In this document: positions 1-11,208 of the stretch, one piece after another
How positions within the stretch are numbered: the stretch's first letter is position 1
Layout of the letters: every line of letters begins with the position of its first letter
NCBI GenBank assembly: GCA_026770025.1
Contig: JAMXDE010000036.1
Span: 372,001 to 436,000 of the forward strand
From: Craspedostauros australis
Taxonomy: Eukaryota; Bacillariophyta; Bacillariophyceae; Mastogloiales; Achnanthaceae
Length of the DNA stretch: 64,000 nt
Direction: 5' to 3'
Made by a program: the position numbers and the translations under genes
Notes under the pieces: model-generated
What the model saw: the letters and a program-made list of their open reading frames with translations, nothing else
The model's database searches: none
Told to the model about the DNA's origin: nothing

Positions 1-2700
1 GTTCCAGCACCGTTCCTGCCTGTGAAGTCGCTGCCTGTCGGAGATGGCGAGAATGGCGCTGCTGTGGGGGATCTCAACGGCCCAGACATGCAGAGACCGT
101 GTCTCGCTGGACATTTGCGCACAACGTTTAGTGGCGTGGCGCATTCTGGTTCTGCTGAATTTCGGTCAGCTTTCACTTGTCGTCTGGTTCTTCTTCAGGT
201 TGCGGGCTTCCGGCTGAGGGCTGCGCTATGCTCTGCTCTATTGCGCTCCGTTCGTGCATTCGGTTATGTACGACCTCTGGTACGTACTTCATTTCGTTTC
301 ATTTCATTTCTTAGTCGCAGCGCTGCGCTACGTTGTGTTCGTGGAGACATTTGCGGCAGGCAAGTGCAATTGCACACTCCCATGTTCATTCTTCTCTCCT
401 GCTCCGCAATCCTTGATCGTACCTCTGAGACACGCAAAGGTGTAGTTTGCGTGTTTGGGAAAGAACATGGAGTAGTACACTCTTGCGGATACGAGCTAGA
501 GGACGCATAGTTGAAGAACAAAGGAGATGTTTGAGGTGAGTATTGCGCTTGACGAGTATAATACGAATAAACACGAGACTAGCCACGCAGCATGGGTCAA
601 GCTTGCCAGAATGCCTGGAATGCTCGAGTTGCAGTCGTGTGCGCAGCGGATTTGTCGAGCCATGCCAGACAGTTTGGTAGCTCTATCAATTGAGAGTCGT
701 AAACCAGCATGTTGGTCGTGCGATTAGTTGCCATCAGCGCGAGGGCTGCTGTACTCGTAAATTGGGCACCGCATGTGAAGCGCGTACTCTTACCTCAGTT
801 CGTATTCGCCACGAGATGTTCTTAACTTTTTTTGTTGCGTGATGTGGGCGTTCGGGTGAGATGATCGTGAACGGGATGATCGTGAACTCCCTTTACGTCT
901 TTGGTCGGACATTGCGACATTATCGTTGGCGAAGTTCGCTGACAACGGTACGCCTCTCGCGAAGCATTTTCGTTGGCCAGCGCAATTCTCTCTTCGATGA
1001 CGGATTCCGGCCCACAGCAAGCCTCTCCCCATGCCGGTATCATGAACTGAACTGGGGCTCTTCATGTGCAACAGCATTGTCATGGTGGTTGGATGCGAAA
1101 TGGTTCATTGGACGATGCATGGCTGGGCTGTGCCAATTGCATACGTACCATTGCTGTGAAGTGATGGCGGCAAGATGCGATTGCTGTACGAGAATGTCTT
1201 TCAAGTGGCACTCGTGTTTCTGGCATGCAATGCGTTGCTTCGGAAAAGAGCATCGATAATTGCACCACACCAACAATGGCGCGCAGTGGCTGTGATTTCA
1301 GCACGCGTACGAGTACTCATGGATCTACAGCGGGCGGATAGTAGTACGTGTGGTACGAGTGAATGTATTCATCCGAATGCGCATTCGTCCTCTTGTACTC
1401 GTAGTCGTGCTCGTATTCTAGTCGCCATGTATTCGTAGCTCGCACAACACGAGGATGCCGGCTGTATCTGTTGTCGTTGTTGTTGTTCACGCAGCATTCT
1501 TTGGGCGTGGAGAATAGCGAACCATGATGTGGAAGCGTATTCGCCGCGACGTTTTGGTGTGTGGTGCTCCCCTTCTGCAGCTCAAGTTGTTGCTGGCATT
1601 GCTGGTGTCGCTGTTGATCTACACATGTGCTTTTGATGTTGCTTTTGATGTTGCTGTTGACGTCGCTGTGGACGCATCGAATCAAGGCACCGTATACTAC
1701 CTTCCGAGGTAGTATAAGAGTGAGGTCGATGCCATTCTGGATGGTAGCGGTCATGAGGCCGCCCAATACCAGCATCCATCCACCATTGGACGGCAATCGG
1801 TTGCCGGAATGTCCCTCCGCGTGACGCGATCGTTGTTGTTCTTTCGGCTGCTGCGAAAAGCCGCACAAACGTGTCTTCTCTGGAGAGTATTCTAATCCGC
1901 GATGATGACCGCGTTGCGTCCACACGCTCCGCATGCTTTGCCGTTGAACAAGTAATGAGCAGGCGCTTCAAGTCGGCAAGCTTCGTGCGACCCGCTTCAC
2001 TCAATCCCATTCCATCTCGTTCTGCGCGCCAACAAGCGATGTTCGCCATCTCGGCATTCTGCTTCTCGTCCACTCAATGCTCATCATTGCAATGCTCATC
2101 ATTGCAATGCTCATCGTTGGCGAGAGAAGTCGCGGCCTCTCCACTGCGACCCGCGATCCATGATGGCATGGTTCAAGGCACCGCATCCGCAGCATCAAGT
2201 ATGATCAGAGGAACATCTTGTGACCCGAGACAGAACATTGCCACCGACAACCGCAGCCTCGCACGCAGGGACGTGGTGGAATCCGCGAGATGTTGCGTGG
2301 CCTTTCTCTTGGTCGTGTTTGTGCCAGTCTCTGTCTTTTGTTGTTGACGCGCAGAGAAGCATTTCGAAAGGTCGTTTCGTTTTCTCGGTTTGGTGTTCTG
2401 CAATCGACTGGGTCAAAGAAGTCGATCGTGCGAGTCGCAAAAGGATGGAAACAGGAACACGACACACCGGAAGGAGGACAGACACCAGCCACAACTGCCA
2501 GCCAAACAAACACAAAACCACGCCGCAGTGGAGCGCAGCACAGAAGAACTGTTTGTGCTCTGCGAGAAAAAGCGCGGAAGGAGACCAACACCACACCTCG
2601 CTGGATGGAGACCCTGCTTCCGTCACAGACCATTGTGGACCTGCCAGTTGGTATAGCACAACATTAGTATAGCAACAGCATTAGTATAACACTGCACAGA
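1..2700. other. no recognisable gene
   Basis: I see no protein family, RNA gene or transposon end here. Open frames of up to about 200 codons exist on both strands, but they lack recognisable motifs and overlap one another. Short direct repeats occur near 1621-1675 (GATGTTGCTNTT-like), and TTAGTATAGCAAC-like repeats lie at about 2665-2690, just before the CWC15 start. The latter could belong to that gene's promoter or 5' UTR. Confidence 0.5.
2076..2120. repeat. 15-bp tandem repeat, three units
   Basis: The unit AATGCTCATCATTGC occurs twice exactly and a third time with changes near its end. It is a short minisatellite in otherwise unassigned sequence. Confidence 0.8.
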
Positions 2701-2720
2701 ATTAATAGTAGCAATAAAAG

Positions 2721-3488
2721 ATGACAACAGCACACAGACCAACGTGGAAGGCCGCCGTCGGCAAGTCTAGCGAAGGAGGATGGTCCGCCGGAGGAGCCTC
2801 GTCGGGCGCCGTCGCGACGCTGGATCTGCCTTCCCACACGAAGCTGAAGTTCCGCAACGGCAGCCAGGTGGTGGACCGCAAGAAGGCCCTGCGCGAGTCG
2901 CTGCTCAAGCTGCAGCAGGCGGAGGCCAAGTCCGCATGGTCCAAGCACAAGAAGCGCGCGATCGATCCCGAGCTGGAGAAGCAGGGGGACCTCAAGCTGC
3001 TCAAGCAGACGGCGGACGTGGACGACGGCGCCTTGCGTGCCAAGTACAACGACGACGATGCCAGCGATGATGATGCAAGCGCGGCTGGCAAGGGCTGGAA
3101 CGACGACGACAGCAACGACAGCGACGATCTGGACGCCAGCGATGACGATTCGGACGACTCCGACAGCGACGACGACGATGAGGATGATGAGGCTGCGCTG
3201 CAGGCGGAGCTAGCCAAGATACGCGCTGAGAGAGCGGCCAAGAAGGCGAAGGAAGACGCGAAGGTGGCGGAGGAGGAGAACGCCAAGATGGAGGAAGCCG
3301 CGATACTGGGGAATCCGCTTCTGGCGGCGGAGAACAGCGGCGCCACGGGCCGCATGAAGAGGAAATGGAACGACGACGTCGTGTTCCGCAACCAGGCCAA
3401 GAGCGAGCCCGAGATTCAGAAGCGCTTCATCAACGACACCGTCCGTAACGACTTCCACAAGCGATTCCTCAACAAGTTCATTCGGTAA
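2721..3488 (+). CDS. CWC15: CWC15/Cwf15-type pre-mRNA splicing factor
   Basis: A single-exon gene of 255 residues. CWC15 is a small, largely unstructured nuclear protein of the Prp19-associated (NTC) part of the activated spliceosome. The family signature sits at both ends. The N-terminus is MTTAHRPTWKAAVG. The C-terminus has KWNDDVVFRNQAK (about 216-228) followed by the closing FINDTVRNDFHKRFLNKFIR. Between them lie a lysine-rich helix, a long Asp/Ser run (about 111-160) and an Ala/Glu/Lys coiled-coil segment (about 160-200), the order usual for the family. Length is typical. The start is the first ATG and it begins the conserved N-terminal block. The next gene on the same strand starts about 530 bp downstream. 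Confidence 0.95.
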   Translation: MTTAHRPTWKAAVGKSSEGGWSAGGASSGAVATLDLPSHTKLKFRNGSQVVDRKKALRESLLKLQQAEAKSAWSKHKKRAIDPELEKQGDLKLLKQTADVDDGALRAKYNDDDASDDDASAAGKGWNDDDSNDSDDLDASDDDSDDSDSDDDDEDDEAALQAELAKIRAERAAKKAKEDAKVAEEENAKMEEAAILGNPLLAAENSGATGRMKRKWNDDVVFRNQAKSEPEIQKRFINDTVRNDFHKRFLNKFIR

Positions 3489-4017
3489 GACACTGGACCA
3501 CACTGCTCTACACCACACTGCATTGCATTGTATTGTGCATGTTGTGTAATCTTATTATGTGTGGTATTCTATATAATAATATTCTATTCTATTCTATTCT
3601 AGTATTGAATAATATTATAGAATAATAGAATATGACAATGCATCACTGTCACAAATATAATAGAGAGAAAGTGCAAATGTTATCATATAATACATGCTAG
3701 TAGATGTGCTCGAGTACGCTGGGGGTGGTGTTGTTGTTGTTGTTGTTGTTGAGTGGGTGTCTGCCAATCATGAGGAAAAAGGCGCGAGATGACCAAGCCG
3801 ATTCACTTCATTTGTCACTCACGATTCTGCGCAGTGTTTTGTGCCTCGATCCTGGAGCCGCAACAGATCAATCACTCTACAAGAATACCGCGCTCATACT
3901 ATAGCTCGGATTAGTTGTCGTATGAGCATAATACATACTCGCACCAACCAACTCCACCTTTATGATGTGTCAGATACTCCCATAGCTCGTAGCACGTAAC
4001 ACGTAGCACGTAGCAAC
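3489..4017. other. intergenic, AT-rich with simple repeats
   Basis: No gene seen. At about 3570-3640 there are TATTC/TATTCTA repeats that can partly pair with a downstream GAATAATA-rich stretch; this is probably 3' UTR or polyadenylation sequence of CWC15. A (GTT)n run lies near 3728-3750. Just before the next start codon the stretch 3984-4016 repeats CGTAGCACGTA-like units three to four times. Confidence 0.6.
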
Positions 4018-5397
4018 ATGGATTCCACAGCAGCAGCAGCAAAGAGGCCAGAGAGAAGCGACCAGAAACGGAGAGGACCGACGAGGAAGGGTGCATGGTG
4101 GCGCAATGGGTTGTTGCGGTTCTTCCTCTTGACGATCCTGGTTGCCATCGGCTTCACCGCATTCCTTTGGGCCCAGGCTGTGCCTCAGATTGTGCCTCAT
4201 GCCATCGTTCATGATGGTGGTCCTGCGTCGCACCAGTCCGGAGATGCGCCGCTCGCAGTTCTCAGTGCGGAACCGGTGCAGCAACCAACGAAAGCACGGC
4301 CCGCAACGACCAACCATGAACGAGCAGCTGCGAAGCGTTCCGATTCGCCCATGCTCTTTCCTCCCATCATGTACTCGGACACAATGGGGAAGTCCCATCT
4401 GCATCAGTCACAACAGCAGAATGAACAGCAGGAGAACGTCGTGGCCGTCGATCCTAACGATTACATCTACAGGAAGGAAGACTGGGGATCCGCACCAATC
4501 GTCGTTCAGGAGTTCCGCCTCATCTTCTTCACGATCCCAAAGGTGGCATGCACGGTGTGGAAGCAGCTCTTCCGTCGCATCGCGGGACAGTCCGACAACT
4601 GGAACAAACAACAGCGGTACAACGACATGCTCAACCACAATCCCAAGTTCAACGGTTTGGCGTATCTTTGGAACTACTCCATCGATGATGCCACCAAAAT
4701 GCTCAACTCGCCCAACTGGACGCGCGCCATCTTCCTCCGCGACCCGCAAGAGCGCGTGGTCAGCGCCTTCATGGACAAATCTTTCAGCAGGGGTGGTCAG
4801 TACGTGCGTGAGAAGTGTTGCAATACGAACGCCAACAATAACAATAACGCCAATGTCCATGTGAATGTCACCACCAAGGCACAGGAAGACAAATGCGTGC
4901 ATGACGCTGGATACTTCGAAGGATTCCTCGATCTCATCGAGGTTTGCGACAATCCCCACTGGCGTCCGCAATCGCAGCGCATGGAGCCCAAGTACTGGAA
5001 ACTCATCGATTTCGTGGGCCGGATGGATCGGCGGCATGTGCAGGACGATGCGAAGCGATTGCTGCAAAGGATTGGCGCGTGGGATGACTACGGCCAATCG
5101 GGATGGGGCAAGCACGGTAACATGACCATCTTCGAAACCAACACGGCGATGATGCACCACACCAACTCCACGTCCAAGATCAACCTTCTCATACCACGTT
5201 ACAAGGTGCGGATTCAGAACTACTATCGCAACGACTACACTTACCTCGGTCTGCCATTATCCAACAACGTCTCGCAGACGATTCTGGACCGAGACTACGC
5301 GTGGAAGCATCGGAATGTCCATCGGTATCGCAGCGTGCTCAATTCGGTCCCGCTGGAGGAGATGGCCAAGCAATATGATCAAAAACACCTTCAATGA
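4018..5397 (+). CDS. type II membrane sulfotransferase (carbohydrate sulfotransferase-like)
   Basis: A single-exon gene of 459 residues. Residues 1-30 are basic and presumably cytosolic. One hydrophobic segment (about 32-55) serves as signal anchor. A low-complexity stem (about 60-145) precedes a lumenal catalytic domain. The 5'-phosphosulfate-binding loop is FTIPKVACTVWK (171-182), and the 3'-phosphate-binding element is LRDPQERVVSAF (240-251) with its conserved Arg and Ser. These are the PAPS contacts of Golgi sulfotransferases of the Sulfotransfer_2 type. The domain holds several N-x-S/T sites, which fits a Golgi lumenal location. The acceptor sugar or protein cannot be told from sequence. 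The ATG is the first in frame and is preceded by short CGTAGCACGTA repeats. Confidence 0.88.
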   Translation: MDSTAAAAKRPERSDQKRRGPTRKGAWWRNGLLRFFLLTILVAIGFTAFLWAQAVPQIVPHAIVHDGGPASHQSGDAPLAVLSAEPVQQPTKARPATTNHERAAAKRSDSPMLFPPIMYSDTMGKSHLHQSQQQNEQQENVVAVDPNDYIYRKEDWGSAPIVVQEFRLIFFTIPKVACTVWKQLFRRIAGQSDNWNKQQRYNDMLNHNPKFNGLAYLWNYSIDDATKMLNSPNWTRAIFLRDPQERVVSAFMDKSFSRGGQYVREKCCNTNANNNNNANVHVNVTTKAQEDKCVHDAGYFEGFLDLIEVCDNPHWRPQSQRMEPKYWKLIDFVGRMDRRHVQDDAKRLLQRIGAWDDYGQSGWGKHGNMTIFETNTAMMHHTNSTSKINLLIPRYKVRIQNYYRNDYTYLGLPLSNNVSQTILDRDYAWKHRNVHRYRSVLNSVPLEEMAKQYDQKHLQ

Positions 5398-5616
5398 ATG
5401 AATGCACGAATGGCATTGAATGGATGGGTAAACGAATGAACGGAATAGGGAGACGTCGTTATGATGATGTTGGATGCGCCCATGCACACTTGTACCAATT
5501 GAGTAAAACGCAATCCATATCATGGCATACTGCGAGTACTCTCTGATGGAATATCGGCACACGACATTTGCTACTCGCATTATGCGTTTCAAAGTGACGC
5601 CCCACGCTGATCACCA
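5398..5616. other. convergent intergenic spacer
   Basis: This is a short gap between the 3' ends of the sulfotransferase gene (+) and the PHD-finger gene (-). It contains GAATGAATG-type repeats near 5394-5440. No gene seen. Confidence 0.6.
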
Positions 5617-8490
5617 TTACGGATTCGACTCTGAAGGAACCAGCAGCATCTGCCTCCGCATGTCATTGAACTTGGATGTTTGCAGCGCCTTTCCAAGCCG
5701 TGACTTTGCGTCCTTCAACAGCTCCAACAGCTCAGACAGCTCCTGACCTCGCGCTGCCAGGTACTCGTACTCCATCCCCGGCTCCATCTCCAGCTTGGCC
5801 TTCGCATCTTCGATCGCTTTGCTCGTTGCTGGTTCGGATGAAAGCTTCCCCAACCGTCTTCGCTCGGCGCGCCTGCGTCGATGGTGGATCACGCCCATGC
5901 AACGATGGCACATGAACTCGTCGTCGGGTTCTGGCTGCTTCACCCGGAAGCGCGTCAGGAGGCAATGAAAGTGCTCCACGGTATCACAGAAGTCGCAGCA
6001 ATACAGCGTTCCTCCTTGGTTGCACAATATGCAGACCGACCGTGTGTGCATTTCGGTGAATTTCTTCATGCTGGGATACCTCCCAGACTTCACTTCATCG
6101 AGCAGCGCTCGCACATCCACAACCGGCGGTGGAGGTTTCTTGCTCTTGGGTGCAACCGGTATGGCTTCAACAAGAGGTTCAGCAGCAGTAGCAGCATTGA
6201 CATCAGTTTCTGAAGCATTTCCCACGCCTTTCGCCTTTTTGCCTCTTCTCTTCGGTGATGCCAGCGACGATCTTCGTTTCTTACGCCTCGACTTGGGCTT
6301 GACAAGGGGGTCAAAGCCGAGGCAACGAAAGACGCCCTTGTACATGCTGCCGTGTTTATCATCGGCGGCCTTGCGCTGTTCCTTGTGCATTCGGGCAAGT
6401 AGCTCGCGTCGAATTTCGTCGGGATGCACCACTTGCCTTGACTTTGATTTTCTGCGCAGCGACGCACTTACAGTTGCATTCGCCGCTGCATCTGTGGTGG
6501 GCGTAACTTCCGTGCCGCCATGCGCGGGTATGAGCATTCCATCTCCCCCGGATAATACAGCTGAGGGACTGCGTGGCTTCAAAAGCTTCGAGTTGACAAA
6601 CTCGAAGCCCAACGCAATCATAACTTCTGGATATACCCCCGCCTCCCTCTTCTTTTTCTTTCTCAGATACCTTCTGAGGACCCCCGCTTTGTGGCGCTTT
6701 GTTCGCACGCGAGTGGTTGACTTTTCCTTTTTCCTTCCATGTTTGGAAGCGGTGATGCTGGCACTGATACTTGCAGCAGTAGCACTGATAGCAGCACTCG
6801 CAGCAGCGCTTGCTTCGGCATTTGCAGCAGCAGCGGCAGCGGCGAAAGCCGAAGCATCGCGTTCTGCCCTGTCGTGCTGCATGGTCTCGTACTCGTTGGT
6901 GATAGCTTCCATTGCCATCGGCAATCTGGCTTGGAGATCGTCCTGCCTCTTTTGGCGTGCTTTGGCGATCTTCTCTCCCTTGGCCTTGCAGTTCTGTGCA
7001 TTGTTGTGATACTTCAGTCCTGGTTCGGACGTGAAGACCTGCGCGCACACCCCGCACGACCAAGTGGCCGTATCTGCCTTGTACGGGACAGTGAGAAGAT
7101 GGCGCTGGAGGTACAAGCGCATGTGCGGCATGGGCGCTGAGGCTGTCGCTGCGGTGCTATCGGTCTGCGCGTCGTCTCGGTGCAAGGCCGGTTTGACGAC
7201 CTTTTTGCGCTCGTCAGGTATGGCAACGCATTCGACGATGCGGTTTGGAAACGAGTCTGGTGGGCATCGTGGATCCGGTGGAGGAGGTGGGAGGGGTTTC
7301 AGGGCATACCGTGAGACCCTCGTGCTACCCCGTTTCGACGCGCCACCGTTCATGCTTCTTGACTCGAGCCTGTACGAACGAATCGATGCATCGATTCTGG
7401 CCAATGTGTTGATGCCGCTGTCAGCCTCTTCCAAGTGCTTGGCGTGCAGTCGGCGAGCTCGCAGTTCCAGGTGCTGGTTGAGCTGCAGATTCTGCATCTG
7501 TCTATCCCACTGCGATTTCTTGCCTTGGTACGATCTGATGGCACTGACCTTGGCATCCGGGTCAATCCTTGCGACGGCCGTGGAGGTTGCTCTGTCGTCG
7601 GCAATGACTTTGACGACGCCAAACTTGGTGACGAAGCAATCGCCTGGTTGCAAGTTCGGAAGTATGATCGAAGGAGGCTGTCCTGGCTGGGCCTGGCGGA
7701 CGCTCCGCGTATGGCAGACGCTGTGTGCGATGTGGTACTTGCAACCGAAGCTGCTCGTGAAGACCCGCTTGCACGTTGGGCAAGTACGAGCATCCTCCGG
7801 GCCACGGATCTTCCTGAACGTTTTGCCCTTGATTTTGGTCTTGGATTTGGTCTTGACCGAGCCTTTCACCGGTGCTTTGGGGGATGCCGCCTTTTTCTGT
7901 CGCAAAGATCCACGCGTGCGAATCCCAGAGCCATCGCCAGTATCATTGTCAACGGCCATCTCATCAATGTCGACATGGTCGCCGTCGTTGTCATCGTCTT
8001 CGCCATCCTCCTTCTGATTGCTACGAGATCGTCTTGAAGTTCTACGATGTCGCGTGCGCTGCTCGTTCGCCTTTGCTGATGGATCCTGGGCTTCGCCAGG
8101 TTTGGCCGATGGGAAGAGCTCGGACCCCGAAAGTTGGTTGTCAACGCCGCCCTTGCTCCGGCGAGGACGCGTTTTCTTCGCAGCTGAGGAGGCAACTTCA
8201 GGTGTCTTCGGCTTCCGTGTTGATGCCAAGTCCGTCATGAGCTTCTGCTTCTTCTTTGCCCTCTTCGCCGCGGACTCGCAAACCTTGTTCCGCACGTGGT
8301 AGGCCAGGCCCAGCTTCGACTTGAACACCTTGCCACACATCGGACAAGCATCCGATGGCGGACTCGTAGCCGTTGTATCTGCATGCACATGCGTATTCAT
8401 TTCTAGCTGCGTTGGCGTCTCCGCTGCCGCAGATGCTGCTGATGGAGGTGTTGCAGGGAGCACCTTTTGCTGCCTCCGTCTCAGGTTCAT
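5617..8490 (-). CDS. nuclear protein with three C2HC zinc fingers and a PHD finger
   Basis: An uninterrupted 957-codon frame. Three fingers share one exact spacing, C-x2-C-x12-H-x5-C, at 49-71, 237-259 and 479-501, with similar cores (CPMCGKVF, CPTCKRVF, CGVCAQVF). The last ligand is Cys rather than His, so they are C2HC variants of the classical C2H2 finger. A PHD finger (C4HC3) follows at 820-864 and starts CILCNQGG. Linkers are rich in Lys/Arg (nuclear localisation likely), acidic stretches (about 158-190) and polyalanine (about 548-580). A second internal repeat, Y-x-x-V/M...LGF-D/E, occurs near 620-632 and 717-727. PHD fingers commonly read histone H3 tails, so a chromatin or transcription role is inferred. 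I do not recognise the combination as a named protein. The ATG at 8490 is the first usable in-frame start. Confidence 0.85.
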   Translation of the reverse strand: MNLRRRQQKVLPATPPSAASAAAETPTQLEMNTHVHADTTATSPPSDACPMCGKVFKSKLGLAYHVRNKVCESAAKRAKKKQKLMTDLASTRKPKTPEVASSAAKKTRPRRSKGGVDNQLSGSELFPSAKPGEAQDPSAKANEQRTRHRRTSRRSRSNQKEDGEDDDNDGDHVDIDEMAVDNDTGDGSGIRTRGSLRQKKAASPKAPVKGSVKTKSKTKIKGKTFRKIRGPEDARTCPTCKRVFTSSFGCKYHIAHSVCHTRSVRQAQPGQPPSIILPNLQPGDCFVTKFGVVKVIADDRATSTAVARIDPDAKVSAIRSYQGKKSQWDRQMQNLQLNQHLELRARRLHAKHLEEADSGINTLARIDASIRSYRLESRSMNGGASKRGSTRVSRYALKPLPPPPPDPRCPPDSFPNRIVECVAIPDERKKVVKPALHRDDAQTDSTAATASAPMPHMRLYLQRHLLTVPYKADTATWSCGVCAQVFTSEPGLKYHNNAQNCKAKGEKIAKARQKRQDDLQARLPMAMEAITNEYETMQHDRAERDASAFAAAAAAANAEASAAASAAISATAASISASITASKHGRKKEKSTTRVRTKRHKAGVLRRYLRKKKKREAGVYPEVMIALGFEFVNSKLLKPRSPSAVLSGGDGMLIPAHGGTEVTPTTDAAANATVSASLRRKSKSRQVVHPDEIRRELLARMHKEQRKAADDKHGSMYKGVFRCLGFDPLVKPKSRRKKRRSSLASPKRRGKKAKGVGNASETDVNAATAAEPLVEAIPVAPKSKKPPPPVVDVRALLDEVKSGRYPSMKKFTEMHTRSVCILCNQGGTLYCCDFCDTVEHFHCLLTRFRVKQPEPDDEFMCHRCMGVIHHRRRRAERRRLGKLSSEPATSKAIEDAKAKLEMEPGMEYEYLAARGQELSELLELLKDAKSRLGKALQTSKFNDMRRQMLLVPSESNP

Positions 8491-8947
8491 CGTTTGTTTG
8501 CCGTTTGGGTGGCCTCCTTGGGGAAGGCTTGCTGGATGTATTGGAACGTAGGTATAGTCGTAAGCGTGTAACTTGATGTATTGATTGGATTGAGGATGGA
8601 TTATGGCTATTCCATCTCATTCATGTGTTTTTGCTCCGTTCTTGTGATCTGTTCGGTTTCTGTGATGTATTTTCCGACTACCTGGACCTGACTGCTTCTC
8701 AGGCTCCGATAGGATGTGCGTCTCGCCCGGTGCGATGCTCTCGTTCTTGCTTCTGATTCTTCTTCACTCTTCTGGAATCGCTGAATTAAAAAGGCGCGCG
8801 AAGACCCAGCAGGTTTTGAATCCGCGTAAGAATCAGTACTGAAACCTATGGTTATCGCAAACGGTTTCGGAACTCGAGGACATACGCAATTACCAATAAC
8901 AGAAAACATAAAAACTTAAACAGAAGACGAACTGTCGCAAGAGCAAC
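8491..8947. other. upstream region of the PHD-finger gene
   Basis: Between the minus-strand PHD gene and the LINE-like remnant I see no coding family. It should contain the promoter of the PHD gene on the minus strand. No specific site is identified. Confidence 0.45.
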
Positions 8948-9541
8948 ATGGCTCCAATGACGGCAAGCAAGAGCGAGGGATTACCTAGCAGCAAACCACG
9001 TAAGAAACAAGTGAATTTCGGAGGAGGTACGGCCCTGAACGCGCCCGACCATGGCATTGCCAAAAAACAACCATGTGGACAGCCAAAGAGGAGCGAGAGG
9101 CCAAACAGAAGATGGTGGTAGGAGGCATCAAACCATATGCCAAATGTGTTGGAGGTGGATACTCCATCAACATGGCCTGGAAGGAAATTTGCCAATACCT
9201 GGAAAGCAAATGTGGGGAACTGGAGACTTTGGAAGAGTGGATCGACATGTCCACCAAAGGCAGAGCATGCCATTAAAATGCAGCGGTGAATCAAAAAGTA
9301 CAACAAACAGAAGCTAGAATGCTGGCCACCTGAGCTGAAATGTTTCCCCCATCATTCTGGAAGGAAGGGAGCATCATGGGAAGTAGCTTGACCAACCCAT
9401 GGATTGCAGCAAGGATTGCCAACACAGCCAACAAGCCAGAATCCCCAAAGAAACACAGGAAGATCAAACCAACCAGCAGCACAAAGAAGGAGACACTACA
9501 GAAGAAGGCCTCAGACAAGAGGAAGAACCAGACACTACAGA

Positions 9542-10075
9542 TATTAGCACAACGCTTTATTCACCTGATTCGTTTTCTGATTAGTCTGTCCTGGTATGTG
9601 CTGAAACGATGCTTTACTCCGACACATGATTTTCGGCATAAGAGGGACACACTAGGGAGAACATCAGAGATTCGGTCTGGCCATCGCCCGGCAAATATGT
9701 GATGCCCAATTCGACCTGATATACTTCCCAACTAAACCTGAAATGACAACACACTCGATGACCTCAAGCATCATCAATGGAATGTGGAATCGACAGAGCC
9801 ATGGAACGGTGATGAGTGACGTCGACACAGAAGACATCATCGCCACATCATGGGTCATCTCCACATCAGAACAAGATCGGATTCGAGGTGCAATGACTGA
9901 GAGCTGACCTTGAAGACAGCAACATGAGATACAACTCAATGAAGATAACATAAGAACCAGAAGTCACTCAACCCAAACAGTGTCTTCACTCACCAGCTTG
10001 TCACCCTCGTCCTGAAAGATTTGATCTCTCTTGAAGGACTCGTGTGATTTCGCTGTGTACAATAACGAGATAACA
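9542..10075 (+). mobile_element. solo LTR, copia family 1 (sense +)
   Basis: A 534-bp single LTR starting TATTAGCACAACG and ending in GAGATAACA, flanked by the 5-bp duplication ACAGA (9537-9541 and 10076-10080). It matches in reverse complement the LTRs of the full element at 24181-33620. It lies inside the LINE-like remnant. Sequence drift from the full element's LTRs is visible, so this is an older insertion. Confidence 0.9.
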
Positions 10076-10082
10076 ACAGAAG

Positions 10083-10787
10083 AAGGACACTGACAAGGTA
10101 ACCAAACTGCCAAACCCAGCAGACGCCAATGAGGGAAAGGAAAAGCCACACACCAAACAAGCATGCAACCCCTACAGCAGCAACAAGGCCTGCTCCTGGT
10201 GCAGCAGTGTGGAGTCTACAGAGCATGTGGCCCAGTGCCGTGAGTCCAGGGGGGAGTGGGAGACATGCTTCAAGCAGTACATAGAGGAACTGAAGGCAAT
10301 TGGCACCAGTGGGCAGTTGGTGAGCACCATCTATGCCAGCCTCCGGTCCTACTGCAGGAGGTTGTTGCATATGGATTCCTGCAAAGAGGTGGCCCCAAGG
10401 TGGTGGCCGGTCCTCCTGGGTTGGGTGCCGCAGGAATGGTGCAAACAGCAGCAACTGTGGTTTGCTGAGTACAGTATGTGCAGACGTTACTACATGATGG
10501 ACACCTGGGCCAGGGATATGGTGTTGGCAGGGTGGAGGTTCATGCAGGGCCTGTGGCACAGGAGGAACAAGGCCAGAGGCATCGCGGTGAAGGCGCAGGA
10601 GAGGAAACAGGTAAGGATGGAACAAGTGGAGGTGAATGCAGAGCAAGTGACAGTGTTCGAAGGCTGGATCCGGCTGGACAAGGCAGTGGCCACCAGTGGT
10701 GGGGGGTCATGTACACACACGGAGGTCGCGACGTGCAAAGTGTGGCTACGTTTTTGTGGGGGCTGTGAGGGAGGCTGTTCCGCGTGA
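10083..10787 (+). pseudogene. 3' coding piece of the LINE-like remnant (zinc knuckle and Trp-rich tail)
   Basis: The frame is open from just after the solo LTR duplication to a stop at 10787; there is no good ATG at its start. It reads CSWCSSVESTEHVAQC (C-x2-C-x7-H-x3-C), comparable to the zinc knuckle at the end of many LINE RT proteins. A Trp-rich helix region follows, with the motif LWHRRNK about 105 residues on. After about residue 200 the frame turns to Gly/Cys-rich sequence of no recognised type. The 5' part is cut off by the LTR insertion. It could instead be the end of another reverse-transcriptase-bearing element. Confidence 0.5.
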
Positions 10788-11208
10788 AGGCATCGAAGGC
10801 AGGCAGGAGCCAGGACAGGAGGGGGCGGCACAGGGCCCCAAGGATGGATGTGTGGGAACAGGGTGCAAGCGCAGAGGTTGGCTGGGAACGCTTTGGCCGC
10901 TGTGACCGCGCGTGTGTGAGGTGGCCATCTCAATGCCGAAGGCAAGGGTGAGAGGAGCTGTGTGCAGGCCGGGTGCCATCGGCTGCCAGTAGGGTGGTTT
11001 GGGGCCGGACTGGCGTTGGTTGTGCGCTGCGGGCCCTTTGCAGGGCCATTTGGGGGCGCCGTGTTGGGCGCTGGGTTCCGGGCGTGTCTTGCCAGGGTGC
11101 TGTGGAATATTTGTAGCATACTTGACCTAGCCAGTGCCATTACAGCGTGTGCCAGTGAGTCTAAAGCCCTTGGGGCAGGCCCAGTGGCGGGTTCAATCAT
11201 TGTGAATC

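Noticed and set aside
1317-1934. 205-codon minus-strand frame
   Set aside because: Low-complexity His/Asn/Gln sequence produced by the GTT/TGATGTTGC repeats; no family or start context.
6020-8017. Plus-strand frames of about 330 codons each
   Set aside because: They lie opposite the 957-codon PHD-finger gene; repetitive composition, no motifs.
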